A stretch of 64,000 bases of DNA from Adineta ricciae. Its lineage: Eukaryota; Rotifera; Eurotatoria; Adinetida; Adinetidae. Position numbers and translations under genes: made by a program. Below the pieces are notes generated by a model. The model worked only from the letters and a program-made list of their open reading frames with translations. It was not told the DNA's origin and did not search any database. The DNA lies in assembly GCA_905250025.1 (NCBI GenBank), contig CAJNOJ010000006.1, forward strand, positions 806,001 through 870,000, given 5' to 3'. Below, one piece after another: positions 46,087-59,146 of this stretch (its first letter is position 1; each line of letters starts with the position of its first letter).

Positions 46087-47759
46087 CTAATGTATACGCT
46101 CGATAAATCGCCGTGGTATATGAAGTTCTGTCATAAGTTCAGGTTGTCGAACAAGACGAGTTCGATCCGGTAGGGAATTTAAAAAATAATCCCAAGTTAA
46201 TTCACTTAAATTAGGCACTCGAGTATGCATCATGTACAATGTTGTAACACGCATTTCACTGCGATTCATATTTGTATCCGTTGATCTTGGTTCGACAACA
46301 ACACCGCCATGGATCCAAACTTCGCCACGCTAGATGAAGAATGGATGTAAAAGAAAATTAACATCAATAAAAGATAGTTTGAAATGTACTTCATTCATTG
46401 CAGCAGCATGAAAATAGGTAGGTCTTGGGATTGTCAACGATGGTAATATTGACCATTCCAATTTCTCGAAGTTGAATACCCAAATACGATCGTTTACAAC
46501 AACATGACGATTGTTGAAGCGATTGAATTGTGCACCACCAAACATAATGACTTGATTATTATGAAAAGGAAATATTGAATGAAACTTTCTCGGAGTTGGA
46601 AAATCTGTTGGTCAAACATCGTAGTTATTCAATAAGAAAATACTGAATATTTATCGACTCACTATAGATAGGATCAGGATTTGTGTGAACAAATGACCAT
46701 GATTGAGTAGCGAGGTCAAATACCGGTAACTAAAACAATGAATGGTAGGTATAAATACGTGATGTTAAAAAACTGACATGTTTAAGTGAAAATGAAATGC
46801 CCGAAACTCCTCCACCACCGAATAAGTAGATCTTATTTTGATGTAAATATGCTTCTTGTCGATATCTATGAAACAAAATAATCATCGAATTGATTAACAC
46901 GGAATCATTTACCTTCCAGTTTCACTTGGATCTTCTATTTCATCAAATGTACTTCCTATCTGTTGACACTTCAGATTAGGGAGATCAATATCATATACAT
47001 CAGAGTTATAAATCCAACTGTTTGTACCGCATAAGATATATAAATGATCCTCGTTCAAAATCATACTCTGCAAAGTAGATTGTCAAAGAAAAGTTCGAGC
47101 ATAATGAAAGTTGGCATTTTTACCGCTCCGTAGACTTGTTGCGGTTGTTCGTCACGTGTACGATATCGTTTCCAATGAAGTCTTTTCAAATCAAGTACAA
47201 ATAAGTCATTGGAGACGTGAAAACCAAAGGGAAGACCTGTGCCACCAAATACAAGTAGTAAATTTCGATATAGACACACTAAAACATCAAATCGATGCAT
47301 CACGGACAGCAAAGATGATCAACATACTTGAATGAGAAGCTAGAGTTAAAATGGGTCCATCGCCTGTTGTTTGCTCGAGTGTCCATTGACGGAGAGCAAA
47401 ATTATAACGCCAAAGCTAAACAAAATGCAAAATTGAATTCATCAAACATCGAATATTGTTCATCATACTTCTTGAAACATTCTTTCTGGTTCGTCTTCGC
47501 CACCAGATGGATAGTAACCGCCCCATATCCACAGATCAGATTCAGTAGCAACAGCTCGATGACCTGACCGTGGATGTGGCTTTTCTGACGATTCCAATGG
47601 TATGCTTTCAATGAACTGCATCAAATTATTCGTCTGTATTGGATCGTTCGCTGGACAAAGATTGAACTTCGATTTCGCGATATTTATCAGATTATCCATC
47701 ATCGATGTTGTTGACGGTTGTCGATTCGGTTTTTGATTTGTTGACGGATCGTTTGTCAT
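46087..47759 (-). CDS. KLHDC10: Kelch-repeat protein, KLHDC10 orthologue
   Basis: Beta-propeller substrate receptor of the Cul2-elongin E3 ligase in vertebrates (family knowledge); 433 aa. Eight in-phase exons: 47759-47469, 47415-47328, 47278-47124, 47067-46913, 46865-46778, 46729-46663, 46604-46390 and 46329-46087. Kelch blades are marked by HPRSGHRAVA...LWIWGGYYP, LLLVFGGTGLPFG, LYILCGTNSW, IYLFGGGGVSGI, VIMFGGAQFN and VWIHGGVVVE. The C-terminal VPNLSELTWDYFLNSLPDR...FIERI matches the KLHDC10 tail (SLLELAW...LIERL), which contains the elongin-binding region. The vertebrate Gly-rich N-terminus is replaced by a polar segment. The ATG at 47759 is the only ATG in frame before the propeller. Confidence 0.92.
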
Positions 47760-49597
47760 GACGAATGAACATATCCAACGAATGATAACGTTGTTATTGA
47801 TATCGATATCGAACAAAACAAAGTCTTTGAAGTAATTATGGAACTGAAAAATGAAGACAGTTCTCTTGTGGAAACATATTCGATCGATGTCCAAAGAAAA
47901 AACTTACATAGCGAACGCGAAGTGTCAGCCATGTAAAGATCATCAAAGTCGTTAATTCGAGCATTGTCGATCTTTAAATTTCCACATACTTTGAAAACAA
48001 ATAATATGTTGAAACGAACAGACACACGAAGAAAATAAATTTAGAAAAAAATGTACGATGACTTTGCTTTTGTATTCGTTCAACTAAAAAGAGGAATGAT
48101 CAGTTCATACAGGCGCTTTATTTATATTTCAATAGAATTGAGCGTGTTCGATTCCTTCCTGTACCCTACCTTTGTGAATATGTAAACCGGAAACTACCAG
48201 TAAAGTTAAAATGTACCTGAATTGATATCTAAAATGACCAAATAGATTCAACAAGAAAAAATATCCATATTTGTCTTTGTAACCAATCGATTCATCTAAA
48301 ATCAGAAATCGATTTTCAGTTTGCAACTATAAATACGGTCGATAACTGAAATCTAGTATAAATGCGTTGGAAATTACGTCTCTTTGTTTGTAAACAATGA
48401 GCATTTGCTTTATATTGTCGTAGTCATTCAGGATACGAAGTACCCAATCACATGGAAAGTCCCACTTAGTTTTTCTTTACCTAATCTGATAGGCTGACCT
48501 TCATCCAGAAGAAATGTGAAAACGCACTCGACTTTACACTCTCATCCCCCATCCGTCTAACTATATGGTCATCTGAGTTCATTCTTTAGTATGATATGCG
48601 TGATTATGTAATCGTATAAAGACATATTCGGAGGAACATGAAAATAAATTAATCGAAACGATTCTTTATTTGTCAGATTCGTTTTTATCTATGATTGCGA
48701 AGACAGAACGCAAAAGTTCGACGCAACTTCTATTCAGATATAGTTTTCGATCGTGGTAACGAAAATAGTTGGTATCACCGTGATAAATTTTATTTTTCAA
48801 AACAAAATAAGATGAAATCTTCTTCTCTCGCAACTTTTCATACGAAATTTTTCGTTCAATCTAATTATGTTCAAGAAATCCTAGAAGAATTTACATCAAC
48901 GTAAGTGAACATGGTTTCATAGGGAATGTATAATATTTTGAAAGTCATCTCTCTAAATCATCTATACGACTGCTATACGTAAACTTTACATCTCGTCTAT
49001 GTTAAATACTGAAAGTCTTTAGTATTGGTACACGATACGCGGCGGACAGGATGGCGCTTTTATTTCAATCACAGTTCTCACTTAAGAAATCAGGGACAAT
49101 CGAATGAAAATACGCAGAAACAGCTTGTTTTCTGAACCACTATGCACTACGTAAGAAAAACACACCCCCTAGCCTCAAGCATGCCCACCGATCGAGAATA
49201 AATCTAACTAAATGCTTTCATACAGGTAAGATGAGAACACGTTAAGATTGGAAAATTGTACCTGACAATCACATGTGTTTAATATGTTGTTTATTGAAGA
49301 AAACAAATTTCACAGTAAAGGAAGACTTTAGATTTGTGTGGGAATCTGTATATACACGTTGAGTCACTCCGTAGTAGAATGTTCTGTGCACAAACATTGA
49401 TGGTAGCGAAAAATTTCTGAGAGGATAAAAGAATACATAATGGCGTGGTGTGAATAAAGCCGACTGTTGATACGCTCAAAGTTAAACCAATAGAAAGCAT
49501 CTTTTAAGAATGCAAAAGAGAAGAAGCTCTGTTGATCGACATTTTTTTTTATTGAAGAAAATAAACAAGAGTGATTTCGAAGAAAAACGTCTGTCAA
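47760..49597. other. Divergent spacer between KLHDC10 and KDM6
   Basis: About 1.8 kb containing both promoters. Short frames (48129-48326 -, 48695-48904 +, 49364-49609 -) show no family motif and no convincing splice partners. Confidence 0.45.
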
Positions 49598-52500
49598 ATG
49601 ACTGAACAACTGGCAGTATCAATCCAAATGGATGATGAAGAAACAGAGATTTTAGAAAATGATTATGATAGGTAAGAGACTCATTTTACTGTGACATTTG
49701 TTCTTTGTTTTTCTTTATGTTAAATGATCTGTTGAATGAGTTATAAGCTTATCGTTTTCTTTATGATATATTTCATACAAACAGTTTTTATGCAAAGTAC
49801 TACTCTTCTGAATCTAATATCGATAAAGATTGGTGAGAAAAAAAGAGAGAACAAATGACACTTTGACAGAAATTCGAACAAATATTATAGGAAATAAGTT
49901 AGATCGTTAGTCCTATCCAATAAAACATTCGTTTACGAACAAATACAACTACCTTCAAAATTTCGTGTAAAATCGTTGAATTGAGTACGAGTAATATCAC
50001 TAGAACCGAAACGCGGTTCAGATACTCATCTAAAATTTGAATTTTAACTGATCAAACAAAAAGAATATCGAGCTTTGTCCACTACATCAACATCTTAAGG
50101 ATAGCTGAACATCTCAAGTACTTAACTTACTATTTCACAAACAAAATCGATTGAGGTCGATGTTCAATAATTACACATTCAAGTGTGCATGATTAAATTT
50201 TCACGTGTACATATACTCATGTGATCATTGATAGCGACTTTTTTCTTTTCTTTTGTCGCTCTCGAAAGCAACATTGCACTTTTATTCGACATGCTATGAA
50301 AGTTCTCGCTATTTAACGATGTTTGAGTTCAAGATATTCTTCAATGTTCATTTCAGTCTATTATATGGACTCATCCATTTGGATAAACCAGAAGAAATTC
50401 AACGACGTCAATTTTTACAGCTGGTAAAGGAAATATCGAATCATGTGAAACCTAATGTTGTTCTTGTAGGCTATCCAACTCTATGAAGGAAAAGTACGCA
50501 ATGAAAAAGATCCATTACAAATCGCACAGTATTATATTCATATTGGACATTGGCATCTGTTATTAGAAGATTTCTCCAAAGGTATTGAGTAGTTTAATGA
50601 TCAATAATCGAAGTTTGAAGTAAACATGTCAATTTCTATTTGCTATTTCAGCACTTTCTGCCTATCAAGCTGCATATGCATTAGAAACCAAACTGAATCA
50701 AGTAAGCCATGCTTCATACTGATGCTTTTCTAAATATTACAGTATCTCTCATGTTTAGAATCCAGAATTTTTATTTGGTCTTGGTATTGTTTATCATCAT
50801 TACAATATTGATAATCAGTCAGTCTTGTTATTTTCTTGTTTTTGACATGCTATGAACGTTTTCTATACAATCTTCTAGTGCGATTCGTGCTTATCAACAA
50901 GTTCTTTATCTCGACAGTCAATTTATTCGTCGGAGTGACGTACATCTTCGTTTAGGCTTAATTTACAAACAACTAGGTGATTATTCCACAAGTTTAAAAC
51001 ATTTTCAACGTGCATTAGGTGATTCAACAAGCACATGTTCACTAACACGTTCAGAATTATCGTGTCTAATCGGTTTTGTTTACGAACAACAAGGACATCT
51101 GACTGAAGCTGAAAGTCTTTACGAGAAATTACTCCAACAGCAAGATATCGTACCAGCAAAGCTGAAAGGAAAAATTTTACGACAACTTGGTTGGCTTCAT
51201 TTCTATGGTCCCATAGCAAATAATATTAATACAGACAATATAAGTGTTGAACGAGAAAATCAGATCAAAGAAGCAATTAGAAAATTAGAACAAGCATGCG
51301 AGTGTGATCCGACATGCGGGATAACATATTATTATTTAGGACGATGTTATGCAGCACTACGAAAACATACAGAAGCTTTTTATACCTATCGAAATTGTGT
51401 AGATAAATTAGATCAAAATGCAGATATTTGGTGTTCGATTGGGTATGTCAAAGTTTTCTATATCGATCGATGACTAGACACGAAACGCAATTCTAGAGTG
51501 CTCTATCAACATCAGAATCAAACAATGGATGCTTTACAAGCATTTGTGTGCGCGATACAAATTGATAATAAACATGCGACTGCATGGATGGATTTAGGAA
51601 TTTTGTATGAAACAAGTGGACAAGCACAAGATGCTCTTTTTTGCTACAAAAAAGCTATCATAGACAAAGATGGTAAAGGATTTCTATTCTATGCTTTAGC
51701 GGTGTTTTGTATTCATTGACATTTTTATAGAATCATGGAATCCAGAACTAATCAATCGTATTAACCAATTACAATCCTGTCTTGTTCAAATACCGGAAGG
51801 TGCTATAGGAAAACAGTGAGTGATTGATGAAAATCTCGCCCTGGATTATTTCTAATCTGTATAACTTTATGTAGACCTCGTGGTCCATTGCCTAAAGTTG
51901 AAGAAGCTTTTACCCTACCCATTCCAGTGGAACTAACCGCAAAACAACAGCAAATAGCTACTGCATCATCGACAACGACTTCCATTGCGACACCGACGTC
52001 AACAAATGTACCCAGTCAACAATATCCATCAGAAACATCTGCTATTTCTCTTCCTCCTGCTTCCTCTACTTCTATTCCACCACAACCATCACTATCACCA
52101 TCAGCGTCATCCAATCCTACTTGTAAATCTCTCTTCATTGTGAAAGCAAACTTCATATCTATCTATCTATCGATTTCTAGGTACTGTAAAACCACCAATT
52201 GATGCTATACGTATTGATAAGCGCTTGATAACAAATGATCAATCTTTGAGATCAAAACGTATTAAAACTGAACCAACATTATCTTTTACCAGCGCTACAA
52301 GTTCGAATGATTTACAGAAGATCGTCAAACATTCAATATCACCTCTTCCACCATTGCCTGCTTCATATTTACCCGATGGTCATGTGCCAACGCCGCCTAA
52401 AATACCAAAAACGCCGTCCATTGAACTCAATCCAAGTACACCAAGTGTAATTCTAGAAACACGACGTGAAGCAACGTCGGCGCAATTGCAACAATATTGT

Positions 52501-54084
52501 TTGTCGCAACCGATCTGTATTGTACGTGGATTATCCAACGTACTTAAACTTGATTTAGGTTTATTCTCCACGAAAACACTCGTCGAAAGTCAGCCTGATC
52601 ATCCTGTTGAAGTGCGTACTCAACGACAACAACCTATTGATGAAAATTTTGACTTCACATCAATGACAACACCATTGAAAAACGTCTGGAAATATCAATC
52701 GACACGTTCATATACGACGATAGCTAAATACGCTCAATATCAAGCATATTCTTATCATGATATGGTCAAAGATGAGCTGAATGAAATAAATATTTCATCA
52801 ATAAATACAGTCAGTGGACTAGCAGCAAATTCAAACGTAATCATGACTAATGGCACATCAAAAAAAGTCGCAAATAAATCATCAAGTTCGTAGAGAAAAA
52901 AAATTCATAGTGGAATCATTTTCCATGAATGCATCTATATTTTAGCCAATAATTCTTCTATATCATCAATCCGTTCGATTAAATCCGGAACAAATATTGA
53001 CCTATCCGATGAACGTAAATGGGCAGCTCAATTGTCTGAGCTAACGAAACTACCATTATTTATGCGAGTTGTCTCAGCTGGCAATCTTCTATCACACGTC
53101 GGTTATACCATCCTAGGGATGAATAGCGTACAGTTGTATATGAAAGTACCCGGCTCGCGAACACCAGGTCATCAAGAGAACAATTGCTTTTGTGCCATTA
53201 ACATTAATATTGGTCCCGGCGATTGTGAATGGTTTGCCGTAGCTAATGAATATTGGGGTGTTATTGCTACATTGTGCGAAAAAAATGGTGTTGATTTTCT
53301 GACGGGATCATGGTGGCCTATACTAGATGATTTACATGATGCTCAAGTGCCTGTTTATCGTTTCGTACAAAAACCTGGAGATCTTGTTTTCGTCAATTCA
53401 GGGTAAGTATTCTACGCTCAACATCGACAGATTAACATTAACATATGAGAAAAGACATCTGATTCTATGAATTTATATAGATGTGTCTACTGGATGCAAT
53501 CAATCGGCTGGTGTAACAATATATCCTGGAATGTTGGCCCATTACTTTACAGTCAATATTATGCATCGATAGAACGCTATGAATGGAATCGTTTGTGTTC
53601 ATGCAAATCGATTGTACCTATGGTACATTTAACCTGGAATATCGCACGTAATATCCGCATTAATGACCGTCATCTATTTGAATTAACCAAATTCATTTTA
53701 CATCAATCGCTGAAATATATTCAACTAACGTTAGCATACTTAGAACAACAATTTGGACGTGGTGTTGATGTCCGCAAACAATTACGAACCCTACATGAAC
53801 CTGCACATTATTGTATAACATGCGATTGTGAAGTCTTCAACATCTTATTTATAACCGAACTTGATCGTAAACATGTTGTACGTTGTTTGGATTGTGCCTT
53901 GCAGCATGACAAACAGTTAGAGAATGTCGTTGTCTTGTACCAGTATACATTAGACGATCTGAAAACCGTTTATGACCAATTTCAATTGTATCTACTTCCA
54001 GCGTTGAACACCACAACAACAACAGCAGCAGCAGCGGCAACAACAACAACAACAAGTACAGCACGGCCAATAACTAATACGTGA
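49598..54084 (+). CDS. KDM6A: KDM6/UTX-type JmjC histone H3K27 demethylase homologue
   Basis: Chromatin protein of the COMPASS-like complex; 1,082 aa in 13 in-phase exons: 49598-49671, 49785-49832, 50357-50423, 50470-50581, 50652-50701, 50759-50817, 50879-51442, 51497-51672, 51731-51815, 51875-52122, 52181-52885, 52946-53402 and 53481-54084. TPR repeats occupy aa ~40-410 ([41 protein letters not shown]). A Ser/Thr/Pro linker follows, then the linker signature [14 protein letters not shown]. The JmjC domain (from [12 protein letters not shown]) and the C-terminal zinc-binding domain ([16 protein letters not shown]) are near-identical in layout to UTX. Fe ligands: His805 and Glu807 (PGHQENN) are present; the third, His in GTVHWVQ of UTX, is Tyr885 here (CVYWMQ). 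Human spacing between these ligands is also 80. Exon 11 ends at a weak donor (GTTCGT). Confidence 0.93.
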
Positions 54085-55636
54085 TATGATTGTTTTCTCT
54101 GCATTTCGTTTTTTTTTCTTGTCTGTGTTATTTATTATATTCTACTGTTCGCGTTTTTCTTCGTTCGATTATTATCTCGTGCACACATACAAGCCTAACA
54201 GACCAGAGAAAAAAATATATACATATACATATACATATATACATAGAAATTGTGTTGTATTCTCGATTTTCACGAGATATTGTTGTTTGTTTTGTATAAA
54301 TATAACTCTTTTGATAAATATAAAAAAAAAGTTTTCTGTCTGTCTGTCTGTATGATATTCGTTCATCATTGACAAGTTAGAATGATGAAATTTGATTGAA
54401 ATAAATATCTCATTCAGGGTTGTATTCATTCCGTTCTTAGTTGCTCAAATAAATCATTAGAGTTTTATCTGATGAATTAAACAGAACAAGTTCAATGAGT
54501 CTCTCAATCATGGGTTCGGGCAAAAAAAACGACAAGAAGAAAAAAAAAGTGATTTGTATGACCCCATTTCAAATATACATTAATATATGTAAAGAATGAA
54601 CCTTCTAGCGATCAAAGGTTGTTCTTTCGTTTTTCATTTCATACCTGTACGTGAGTGTATACGTGTACATATGTGCATATATGTCTGAGTCTCAAAGTCG
54701 ATTATTGTAGCGAAAAAAGAAAATGAATGAGAAAAGCAGAAAAAAATCACTTGATCATTTACGTTGTTTTCTATTATGTATTACGAGATTGAAGGCTTTT
54801 TTGCTAATAGATAGAACATAATTATCGTCTTCTTTGATTATTCATTATCATCACCATCAGCCGTTTTCTTTTTTTTATTTGATATTTATTACTATTGCTA
54901 TTCTTTGTTCTCTTTGACCTTTCCTTCACTTGATATTGTGAATATTCCTCCTCTTCATTTAGTCGGTCCTTTGGTGGCTTTTTTCCTGTGATTTATTAGT
55001 CGATAAATACTGTATAGAAACACCGTTTTAATTATTCTTTTGTTTTTTAACCAACCCTCAGTTTCTTCTCTCTCTCCTCTCCTATAGTTTCTATTACGTA
55101 CTGTTTACCTTGTGTAGACATTTATAATAGGACAAATTAGGTTTTAATCCTTCTTCTTTGTATTTCATCGCAATCGTATCTGATTTGATTCAATTCAATA
55201 TTATCATAATCTATTTATGGAACGAGACAAGAAAAAACATTGAGGTCTTCATACGTTTAGATTTTCTATCATTACCGTCTACAGCTACAAATGAAACTTT
55301 ACACATTGTAGAAGGCAAAAGGAAACCGAGAAGACACAACAACGTCCTACACAAGAGAGAAGAAATAAGAGAGAAGAGAAGCAAGAGAAAGCAAGAAAAG
55401 AGCGAACGAACAATCGTCTCAATCGATAGAGTACGAGAGCAAAAAGCAGGTCATCTTTCCCCAGTGTTTTAACTCGGTTGTCATCAACTTCAACTCTCGT
55501 GTACTTGCCTGCTCTGTATCATTAGTCGCCAGATTTGTCCTCCTGTTCTTTGATCGCACACGAACGTTCATGGCATTCACAGGTATCAATTGATCAACAA
55601 CTAAGCGAACGTTCATCTAACAGAAGACTTATTTCA
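54085..55636. other. KDM6 3' flank and NR2C promoter/5' UTR
   Basis: About 1.55 kb, very AT-rich, with AATAAA near 54399 that could serve KDM6. Frame 55158-55472 has no recognisable motif. Right end is the presumed 5' UTR of the nuclear receptor. Confidence 0.45.
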
Positions 55637-58600
55637 ATGGGAAGAAAAGCCGATCTTACTAACGATGACGATGATGATGCTATGCACCAATCACCTTCAG
55701 GTCTAGCGCGATTAATTCCGAACTCGACGAAACACGAATCTCAGCTGAATAATTCTAATAGTCATCATCGAAGTTGCGATGAGAATCGATTGCACGACGA
55801 TGGCAATGATCTACTCATTCATGATACAATTCTTCCACATCGAAAACGTGTACGAAAAGATACGTTGCAATATCTTCAGCCTCAACAGTCGACAACGTCA
55901 TCATCTGAAATCTTAGATGTAAGTTTGTTTTATTTTCTTTATTTGTTCATTTACATAGACGAAAATTGAATTAGTTTTGCCGAGAGAACAAAAAGTCTTG
56001 TAGAGTTGTTGATCGCTCTTTGTCTCCTTTCTCTTGTCAATTTCCTTCTAACATGCTTGTAAGGTTAACCTTGAACGCATGTAGTATGTGACAGAAATGT
56101 CTCGAGAGGAAGTATGAGTATGTAGAATCAGAGGAAAAAAAGAATAAAATGGCAAGGACGATAGACGAGATGTGAGGGCGACGGCCTTCGACAGTGAAGG
56201 TCGACAAAACATTGACGGCGACCTTGTTGTAACAACTATTACGTCTGACTCATGTCATATGGATGATGAGAAGAAGAGGAAAAAATCGAAAGAATATTGT
56301 GTCGAAGGTGAACAAATCTTATTTTAATATACAGGTGAATATTCCTTGATATGTGAGCGTGAAAAAAACCGATGAATATGCTCGTTGACTAACGAAGGAC
56401 TTGTCAGTAAATAAACATAATTGATAATGATATTCACCTTGAAAATATCTTCTAAATAGCTATATTATTCTCAATAATACAAAATGATTCTATTAATCGA
56501 ATGTCACAAAAACAGATTTGCTTTCAAGGTTTCCATTCTTTCGATAAACATGAATAATAACAAAGTTCGACTTTGAAGTTAACTTTTCAAAGAAGAAGAA
56601 CATACAGTGATTTGAAAGTACACATATGACTACTTGCGCACTCATGGCCATTTGCCGGAGAAAGAGAATGATAACCTATAAGAAACTGTGAGGGATTTCT
56701 TTCTACATGGTTATTTCATTTACTGTCTCCTAGGATGAAAACAGTCATCGTCATAATTCAAGGATTAGTGAAGTGGATGGATTATGTTCAACCGATGCGG
56801 CTCAGATCTCCTCATTTCATCAACAGAACCAACTCGCAGCGGCCGCTAATGGTCTCCTAAGTCTTTCGAGTTAGTTCAAATACCTGAGAATAAAAAAAGA
56901 AAACGATGTCTTATTCAATAGATTCGTTGATGATTAACAACGAAGATAATCCCACTGAATGTCATTCGAATTCTTTAATGAATGATGGAACAGCGAATGG
57001 AACTATGTCGTTAATATGCGGCGTTTGTCAAGATCGAGCGTCGGGGAAACACTATGGTGTTCTATCATGTGAAGTAAGAGATCAAACGAAAAAAATCAAT
57101 CTACATAGATAAAATTGATTTGTTCTAGGGTTGCAAAGGATTTTTCAAGCGAAGTATTCGTAAACAAGTTCTATATACATGTCTTGGAACGAAAGAATGT
57201 CCAATAAATAAGTTTATGCGAAATAGGTAGGTTGGATTTAAAGGTTGTTTCTTCTGTGTTATTCATATTCTTGCTTAGATGTCAATACTGTCGATTGCAG
57301 AAATGTCTTCAAGTTGGTATGCGTATTGAAGCTGTTCAAAATGAACGGCGACCTTCAACAACAAATACGAATAAACATGATTTGATGCTGAATAGTATTC
57401 ATAATCAAAGATTAAGAAAATCAAATGACCCATCATCAGTAAGAATAGTTGATCAAACAAAAAAAAAGAGGTTAAATTTACTTCATCTCTCATTCTCTAG
57501 CTACTGACTTCCTCTTCGAATGGAATTTATCCATTAACGTCATTATTAGCGAATTTAACTAATAGTCGTGATAATACCATTCAGATGTCATCAAATGATC
57601 ATAAAAATCAACAGCAACAAAGCACCCTTCATAGTATTCTTACATCTACGTCCCGAGTCAAATCACCGACACTATCATCAGGTACAAACAAGAGGCTAAG
57701 CTGCGAATATCGTTCAACTATGTTCATTATTTCTAGCAACATTTCTTTCTCCGCCATCATCCTCATCGTCATCAACATCTTCGTCAACATCAAGCACAAC
57801 AACTAGTCTTCGTATCGATTGTGACATCAAAACTGAAACAATGGATACATCTACAACAAAAAGTCAAAATCAACAACAAACATTAGCGATATCGAGAGCG
57901 TTTGATAATCTAGCAAAAGCTGCCTCTCATGTAATAGATTCTTTCTTATTTCTAATGTCTGACTTCATATCTTCTTATCAAATCTAGTTGCGGTCGAATA
58001 GTACGACAAATCCATTATCTCTTGCCCAGCAACAACATTTGTTCACCGAAAAACGTTATTGGGAACAAGTTGAACGTACGGAGTCATTTGATTGATTTCG
58101 AGCGTTGTCACCTAATCGTTTTCTGTTCAGGTCCATTAGTCACTGATAAAACCAGTAAATTTATCATCACACCACCAACAAATCACGATTTTCAAGATGC
58201 TCAGTTACTATTACCGACAAGTAGTTTCATCTGTGAATCAGCGTCACGAATTCTCTTTCAATCGATCGATTGGATCAAAAACCATGCCTGTTTTCAAACA
58301 CTTGAGTAAGTCTATTCTATAAATTGCTAATCCTTATGCATATCGCATTGATAATAGAGCACAAATGCAAATCGTTCTTTTACAAAACCATTGGCTGCCT
58401 CTATTCATTTTGAGTTTATTGCAATGTTCACCGACAATTAGTTTAGCCAATATTCTCACAACGTTACTTGCGAGTAAGTCTTATGAATAGCTTTTCGCTT
58501 TACATATTCGACTGGTTGTTTTCCCTTTAGAAAAATTAGTTAATAACGAATCAAATAAATGGTTAGAGTTGCGTCGAATTCAATCACTTCTCTACGAATT

Positions 58601-59146
58601 CGATCGTTTACATATGACTGATATTGAATATGCTTATCTGAAGTTAATAGTTGTTTTAAATCCGAGTAATAGTACCGGTAAGCGAAGATTTTGATTTGTA
58701 ACGAAAGAAAACCATTGATATTTTTAGAGTGTATTTCATCTTACGATCAAATTGATGCATATCGAATGCTAACATACAAAGAATTGCACGATTATATCAA
58801 TGATCGAAATCTTTCAACATCGTATGAAGATTATAGCAGCGATAGTGAACGATTAGGTCGTCTTTTGTTAAAACTACCTTCATTAGCTGAACTTGATACC
58901 AGTATTATTGAAGAAATTTTCTTTGTAGGACTAATTGGTAAGATTGCAGTTTGATAGTGGATATATTTAGTATTTCTATAAATTTTAGGCTCGGTACAAA
59001 TTCATAAAATCATTCCGTGTATTCTTAAAATGAGTGTCACATCGTCATCATCCTTGTCAAAACAAAGTCTATCACCACCGTTAATAAAATGCGAAAAGAG
59101 TGAACAACCATCACAACAACAATCACTGATCTCGTCATCATTGTAA
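55637..59146 (+). CDS. NR2C: NR2C (TR2/TR4)-type orphan nuclear receptor
   Basis: DNA-binding transcription factor, 698 aa, 13 in-phase exons: 55637-55918, 56734-56869, 56922-57073, 57129-57226, 57279-57438, 57501-57681, 57737-57930, 57988-58075, 58131-58305, 58358-58473, 58531-58677, 58728-58937 and 58989-59146. The DBD starts near aa 173: [31 protein letters not shown] and [16 protein letters not shown], with all eight zinc Cys and the EGCKG P-box. The position normally CGD reads CQD. Ser/Thr/Gln-rich hinge. The LBD (aa ~430-660) matches TR2/TR4: [32 protein letters not shown] and [19 protein letters not shown]. Helix-12 appears short before a Ser-rich tail. Intron 1 (815 nt) is long for the window; others are mostly 50-60 nt. 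ATG 55637 is the first in frame. Confidence 0.92.
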
